Shown here piece by piece: positions 4,442 through 8,149 of a DNA stretch of 8,149 nt. The position numbers and the translations under genes are program-made. The notes beneath the pieces were generated by a model, which did no database searches, was not told the DNA's origin, and saw only the letters and a list, made by a program, of their open reading frames with translations. The stretch is from a bacterium (GTDB taxonomy: Bacteria; Cyanobacteriota; Sericytochromatia; S15B-MN24; VGJW01): assembly GCA_021790035.1 (NCBI GenBank), contig JAJYIO010000090.1, forward strand, positions 1 to 8,149. Direction: 5' to 3'. How positions within the stretch are numbered: position 1 is the stretch's first letter; the number at the start of each line of letters is the position of its first letter.

Positions 4442-7400
4442 TTGGCCCGCGGCAAGTTCGTGCACTGCCACGTGCACAGCCAGTACTCGCTTCTCGACGG
4501 CGCCAGCCGTGTCGGGGACCTGGTCAAGCGCGCGATCAAGCTCGACATGCCTGCGATCGCCCTCACCGACCACGGCGTCATGCACGGGGCGATCGAATTC
4601 TACAACTACGCCAAGAAGGCTGGAATCAAACCCATCATCGGGATGGAGGCCTACATGGCCTTCGGCGATCGCCGGGACAAGACCCCGGCCAAGACCGGCA
4701 AGAATTACGGCCACCTGATCCTTCTGGCCAGGAACCAAAAGGGCTACGAGAACCTCGTCAAGCTCAACACCATCGGTCATGTCGAGGGCTACTATCACAA
4801 GCCCCGGATCGACCGGGAGGTTCTCGAAGACCTCCACGAAGGTCTGATCGCGCTTTCTGCCTGTGTCGGTGGGCATGTTCCCCAGCTCGTGCTGCAGGGC
4901 CGGTACGAGGAGGCCGAGAAGCTGGCGCTCTGGTACCAGGCGGTCTTCGGCGAGGATTTTTATCTCGAGCTTCAGGACCACGGCTTGCCCGAGCAGCATC
5001 GCGTCAACGCGGCCTTCATCGAGCTTTCCGGGCGCACCGGCATCCCCCTGGTCGCGACCAACGACACCCACTATACGGCGCCCGAGGACACCCGGGCTCA
5101 CGACGCGCTGATCTGCATCGGGACCGGCAAGTCGCTGGCCGACCCGAATCGCAAGATGAGCTACGGCCCGGAGTTCTACGTCAAGTCCGGCGAGCAGATG
5201 GCGGAGATCTTTCACGAGGTACCGATCGCCATCGCCAACACCCTCGAGATCGCCTCCAAGTGCAACGTCATCCTCGAACTCGGACGCAATCGCCTGCCGG
5301 TGTATCCGGTGCCCGAGGGCCATACCGCGGAGTCCTACCTCGTGCAGCTCGCCGAGGCGGGCATGCGGCGCCGTTACGGCAACCCGCCGCCCGAGCACGT
5401 GGTGGAGCGGCTTCGCTACGAGCTCTCGATCATCACCTCGATGGGCTTCCCGGCGTACTTCCTCATCGTCTGGGACTTCATCCACTGGGCCAAGTCCAGC
5501 GGGATCCCCGTCGGGCCCGGGCGCGGAAGCGCGGCTGGATCCCTCGTGGCCTACTGTCTTGGCATCACCGAGCTCGATCCCGTGCGCTACAACCTCCTTT
5601 TCGAGCGGTTCCTCAACCCCGAGCGCGTCTCGATGCCCGACATCGACGTCGACATCTGCATCGATCGCCGCAACGAGGTCATCCGGTACACCCGCGAGAA
5701 GTACGGCGAGGACCGGGTGGCGCAGATCGTGACCTTCAGCACGCTCAAGGCCAAGGCGGCGATCAAGGACGTCGCTCGCGTCATGGAACTGCCCTTCGCC
5801 GAATCCAACGAGCTCGCCAAGAAGGTTCCCGACGAGCTCAACATCACCCTCGAGCAGGCCCTCGAGAAATCCGCCGAATTACGAGAGGCCGCCGAGAGCA
5901 ACCCCAAGGTCAACGAGATCCTCGACATGGCCCGCAAGCTCGAGGGTCTGACCCGGGCGACCAGCATCCACGCCGCCGGCGTCATCATCGCGGAGGAACC
6001 GATCGATCGCCTGGTCCCCTTGCAACGACTCAAGGATTCGAGCGACGGGGGCGTCGCCACGCAATACGAGCAGAAGTACGTCGAGATGCTCGGTTTGCTC
6101 AAGATGGACTTCCTGGGCCTGCGCAACCTCACCATGATCGGCAAGGCCCTCGCCATGATCGAGACCAACCACGGCACGAGGCCGGACTTCTCCAGCCAGG
6201 ACTTCACCGATCCCCTGGCGTATGAACTTCTTCAGCGCGGAGAGTCGGTCGGCATCTTCCAGGTCGAATCCGAGGGCATGACCAAGCTTCTCAAGCGGTT
6301 GAAGCCGACCTGCTTCGAGGATATCTCGGCCGTTCTCGCCCTCTACCGTCCCGGCCCGCTCGAGACCGGCTACGTCGACAAGTACGTCGATCGCAAGCAG
6401 GGCAAGGCAGCCATCGAGTACCCGCATCCCGCCCTCGAGCCCATCCTCAAGGATACCTACGGCACGATGGTCTACAAGGAGCAGATCATGCAGATCGCTC
6501 AGGTCCTGGCGGGCTATTCGCTGGGCGGAGCCGATCTTCTGCGTCGGGCCATGGGCAAGAAGAAAAAAGAGGAGATGGACAAGCAGCGATCCGTCTTCAT
6601 GGAAGGCTGCGAGCGCAACGGGGTCGACCTCAAGGTTGCCGGATCGATCTTCGACGACATGGAGAAGTTCTCCGAGTACTGCTTCAACCGAGCCCACACG
6701 GCTGCCTACGGCGTCCTCACCTACCAGACGGCCTACCTCAAGGCGCACTTCCCCGCCGAGTACATGGCGGCCTTGCTATCGAGCCTGGTGGGCTCGATGG
6801 ACAAGATCATGCTCACGATCCTCGATTGCCGGCGGATGGGGCTCAATGTACTGCCGCCGGACGTCAACTTCAGCGCATCGGACTTCTCGGTCGTGGACGG
6901 CGATGTGCGATTCGGCCTCGGGGCGGTCAAGAACGTCGGATTACCGGCGGTCGACGAGATCCTGCGCAAGCGCGATGCGGCCGGGGGGCCGTTCAAGGAC
7001 GTCTACGACTTCTTCGAGCGCATCGACCACCGGATCGTCAACAAGAAGTGCCTGGAGTCCCTGATTCTGTGCGGAGCGCTGGATAGCTTCGGCATCGATC
7101 GGGCAATGTTGCTCGGATTCGATGGTTACAATCTCGAGGCTCTCTGCGAATGGGCGGATCGGCTGCAAAAAGGGGCGAATTCCAACCAGGTTTCCCTGTT
7201 TGCGGGCTTCGAGGAGGAGATCATCGTCCCCAAGCCGCAGCTACGGGACACAACTCCGCTGGATCCCGACCTGGCTCTCAAGAACGAGAAGGACCTCCTC
7301 GGCCTCTACCTCACCGGGCATCCCCTCGACACCCTACCCCTTCGCCTCGAGTGGCATACGACCGCATCTTGCCAGGATATCGAGCGAATCTCCGCCGCGA

Positions 7401-7939
7401 TTCCTGCGGATAAGGGACGTCGCGGGCAGGATGCCAAGACCGTCGTCGTCGGGGGGTTGCTCCACAGCACGCGGAAGATCCTCACCAAGAAGGGCGACGC
7501 GATGATCACGGGCAAGCTCGAGGATCGGTCGGGCACGGTCGACGTCGTCGCCTTTCCCAAGCGCTACGAGACCTTTGCCGCGTTGCTCGTCGAGGACGCC
7601 AAGTTGCTGATCAAGGGCAAGGTCGGTGCCAGCAACGACGATCGCGTGCAGGTGGAGATCGACCACGTGTGGGAACTCGCGGGCCTGGCGTCCCTGCACC
7701 TGACTCTTCCGGATTCGGCCGACCCCGTGGCCCTCGTGCGTCTCAAGGAGACCCTCAAGCAGCACAAGGGCGAGACGCCCGTGATCCTCCACTTCGAGGG
7801 CCGCCTGGAGCAGGTGGTCGTGGGCGAAGCCTTCTGGGTCGAGCGCTCGCCGGGCCTGGATACCGTGCTCGAGGCGATGCTCCCGGTGCCCGGGGCGATC
7901 GCGTGGACCGATCCCCGACCGCTCTTGCGGGCCGGCTAG
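4442..7939 (+). CDS. dnaE: DNA polymerase III subunit alpha
   Basis: This is the replicative polymerase that extends DNA in the replisome, 1165 residues, close to E. coli DnaE (1160). The start is the TTG at 4442, 7 bases after GGAGGT; it gives an N-terminus (MARGKFVHCHVHS) that aligns with E. coli. An upstream in-frame TTG (4328) and ATG (4418) would only add unconserved residues. The PHP domain (about 5-270) has H10, H12, D43/H44, E69, H91, C141, D208 and H210, so its metal site looks intact. The palm has the nucleotide-binding PGRGS at 359-363, catalytic D400 and D402 in PDIDVD, and D556 in KMDFLGLR, matching E. coli D401, D403 and D555. A FNRAHTAAYG block follows near 748, tandem helix-hairpin-helix motifs from about 823, the beta-clamp motif QVSLF at 916-920, an OB fold at about 999-1080 and a C-terminal domain to 1165. 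There is no intein and no frame break. It follows the TPR gene by 126 bases. Confidence 0.97.
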   Translation: MARGKFVHCHVHSQYSLLDGASRVGDLVKRAIKLDMPAIALTDHGVMHGAIEFYNYAKKAGIKPIIGMEAYMAFGDRRDKTPAKTGKNYGHLILLARNQKGYENLVKLNTIGHVEGYYHKPRIDREVLEDLHEGLIALSACVGGHVPQLVLQGRYEEAEKLALWYQAVFGEDFYLELQDHGLPEQHRVNAAFIELSGRTGIPLVATNDTHYTAPEDTRAHDALICIGTGKSLADPNRKMSYGPEFYVKSGEQMAEIFHEVPIAIANTLEIASKCNVILELGRNRLPVYPVPEGHTAESYLVQLAEAGMRRRYGNPPPEHVVERLRYELSIITSMGFPAYFLIVWDFIHWAKSSGIPVGPGRGSAAGSLVAYCLGITELDPVRYNLLFERFLNPERVSMPDIDVDICIDRRNEVIRYTREKYGEDRVAQIVTFSTLKAKAAIKDVARVMELPFAESNELAKKVPDELNITLEQALEKSAELREAAESNPKVNEILDMARKLEGLTRATSIHAAGVIIAEEPIDRLVPLQRLKDSSDGGVATQYEQKYVEMLGLLKMDFLGLRNLTMIGKALAMIETNHGTRPDFSSQDFTDPLAYELLQRGESVGIFQVESEGMTKLLKRLKPTCFEDISAVLALYRPGPLETGYVDKYVDRKQGKAAIEYPHPALEPILKDTYGTMVYKEQIMQIAQVLAGYSLGGADLLRRAMGKKKKEEMDKQRSVFMEGCERNGVDLKVAGSIFDDMEKFSEYCFNRAHTAAYGVLTYQTAYLKAHFPAEYMAALLSSLVGSMDKIMLTILDCRRMGLNVLPPDVNFSASDFSVVDGDVRFGLGAVKNVGLPAVDEILRKRDAAGGPFKDVYDFFERIDHRIVNKKCLESLILCGALDSFGIDRAMLLGFDGYNLEALCEWADRLQKGANSNQVSLFAGFEEEIIVPKPQLRDTTPLDPDLALKNEKDLLGLYLTGHPLDTLPLRLEWHTTASCQDIERISAAIPADKGRRGQDAKTVVVGGLLHSTRKILTKKGDAMITGKLEDRSGTVDVVAFPKRYETFAALLVEDAKLLIKGKVGASNDDRVQVEIDHVWELAGLASLHLTLPDSADPVALVRLKETLKQHKGETPVILHFEGRLEQVVVGEAFWVERSPGLDTVLEAMLPVPGAIAWTDPRPLLRAG

Positions 7940-7965
7940 GCGAACGACGGACGGATCGGGGTTTT
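7908..7965 (+). terminator. Weak possible terminator after dnaE
   Basis: CCGATCC (7908-7914), inside the end of dnaE, can pair with GGATCGG (7953-7959), followed by GG and four T. The loop holds a small CCGC/GCGG hairpin. GATCG (7954-7958) can alternatively pair with CGATC (7968-7972). The U-run is short and the main stem starts within the coding region, so this is only a tentative call. Confidence 0.2.
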
Positions 7966-8149
7966 GGCGATCGTATGGCGTGTGTTTAGGATCCTTTAGA
8001 AATAACAGGCAGTGGGCCTGGTTCTTCGATAGTGGGTGCAGCGAGAGAATATCGGCCCTTTTGAACCTCGATGGCTTGCCTGATCGGGATTAGAAGGCCT
8101 CCCTCGCGGGAATGAAGCGACCAGGAGCCCGTCAGGGCCTGGCCGGTAC
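7940..8149. other. Non-coding tail with hairpins, composition unlike the genes
   Basis: No complete gene fits here. The stretch from about 7980 is visibly less GC-rich than the genes. Hairpins include CAGGC/GCCTG near 8004-8018, TCCC/GGGA (8100-8103 with 8108-8111, loop TCGC) and GCCC/GGGC (8127-8130 with 8135-8138, loop GTCA), which outer pairs extend across 8121-8142. It could be a structured leader for a gene to the right, a dispersed intergenic repeat or the end of a convergent gene. An ATG at 8112 opens a frame to the edge but has no clear ribosome site. Confidence 0.4.
7986..8149 (-). CDS. Possible C-terminal fragment of a convergent gene
   Basis: On the minus strand a frame enters from the right edge and runs 53 codons to TAA at 7986-7988. 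Its translation includes GLLIPIRQAIEVQKGRYSLA and is not low in complexity, but I cannot assign it to a family. Third-position GC is clearly lower than in the neighbouring genes, which argues for transferred DNA, a repeat element or no coding function. Orientation would be tail-to-tail with dnaE. The start lies outside the window. Confidence 0.2.
   Translation of the reverse strand, partial: TGQALTGSWSLHSREGGLLIPIRQAIEVQKGRYSLAAPTIEEPGPLPVISKGS

Noticed and set aside
4085..5485. Minus-strand 466-residue open frame opposite the TPR gene end and dnaE
   Set aside because: It lies antisense to conserved dnaE domains, and its Val/Asp/Leu/Arg-rich translation is typical of a reversed GC-rich frame.
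5879..6748. Minus-strand 289-residue open frame inside dnaE
   Set aside because: It lies opposite the polymerase catalytic core and has no supported start or known domain.
8108..8142. Resemblance to a cobalamin riboswitch B12 box (GAAGC...CCAGGAG)
   Set aside because: Only a short CCAGGAG core matches; the upstream conserved elements and their order are absent.
8032..8149. Possible T-box leader (AGCGAGAGAA and a terminal GGTAC)
   Set aside because: The diagnostic GGGTGGNACCGCG core is not in the window and no specifier domain could be drawn. The right flank would be needed to test it.
8112..8149. ATG opening a plus-strand frame to the right edge
   Set aside because: Only 12 codons are visible and no clear ribosome site precedes it.
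1..8149. CRISPR array, insertion sequence or phage genes
   Set aside because: No regularly spaced repeats, transposase or phage-like proteins are visible on either strand.

Overview
The window is high-GC bacterial DNA with four complete protein genes in two divergent pairs. The central intergenic region (2864-2950) separates a leftward pair from a rightward pair. The leftward pair is a large membrane-anchored protein of unknown function followed by rpsT (ribosomal protein S20). The rightward pair is a cytosolic TPR-repeat protein followed by dnaE (replicative DNA polymerase III alpha subunit). Long open frames opposite these genes are by-products of GC-rich codon use.

Organism: no rRNA or other decisive marker is present. 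S20 carries an IAERNRLRN block that, as I recall it, resembles cyanobacterial S20. DnaE is a full-length single-chain enzyme with a PHP domain that looks metal-competent, and its LTDHGVM block also recalls cyanobacterial DnaE. A deep, probably non-photosynthetic relative of Cyanobacteria or another high-GC Terrabacteria lineage is a reasonable guess, but it is only an inference. At least two genes (rpsT and dnaE) are best explained by TTG starts behind strong GGAGG ribosome sites.

Layout: 1-224, no supported gene but many short inverted repeats, possibly the edge of a dispersed repeat or a structured RNA; 225-503 (-) rpsT with its own promoter and ribosome site; 602-2863 (-) a 753-residue protein with repeated MshEN/GspE-N-like motifs, one membrane segment, a long Pro/Gly-rich linker and C-terminal TPRs; 2864-2950 a compact divergent promoter region; 2951-4315 (+) a TPR protein that may be translated from a leaderless mRNA; 4316-4441 a leader with DnaA-box-like motifs and a GGGGAA/TTCCCC palindrome; 4442-7939 (+) dnaE; 7940-8149 a less GC-rich tail with hairpins and a weak convergent open frame.

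Functionally, rpsT and dnaE are housekeeping genes for translation and replication. The novel part is the divergent pair between them. One protein seems to combine cytoplasmic MshEN-like repeats, known in other proteins to bind cyclic di-GMP or to dock type II secretion/type IV pilus parts, with an extracytoplasmic TPR domain, and it has no ATPase domain. Its divergent partner is a cytosolic TPR scaffold. A joint role in a c-di-GMP-linked envelope, motility or secretion process is a hypothesis only.
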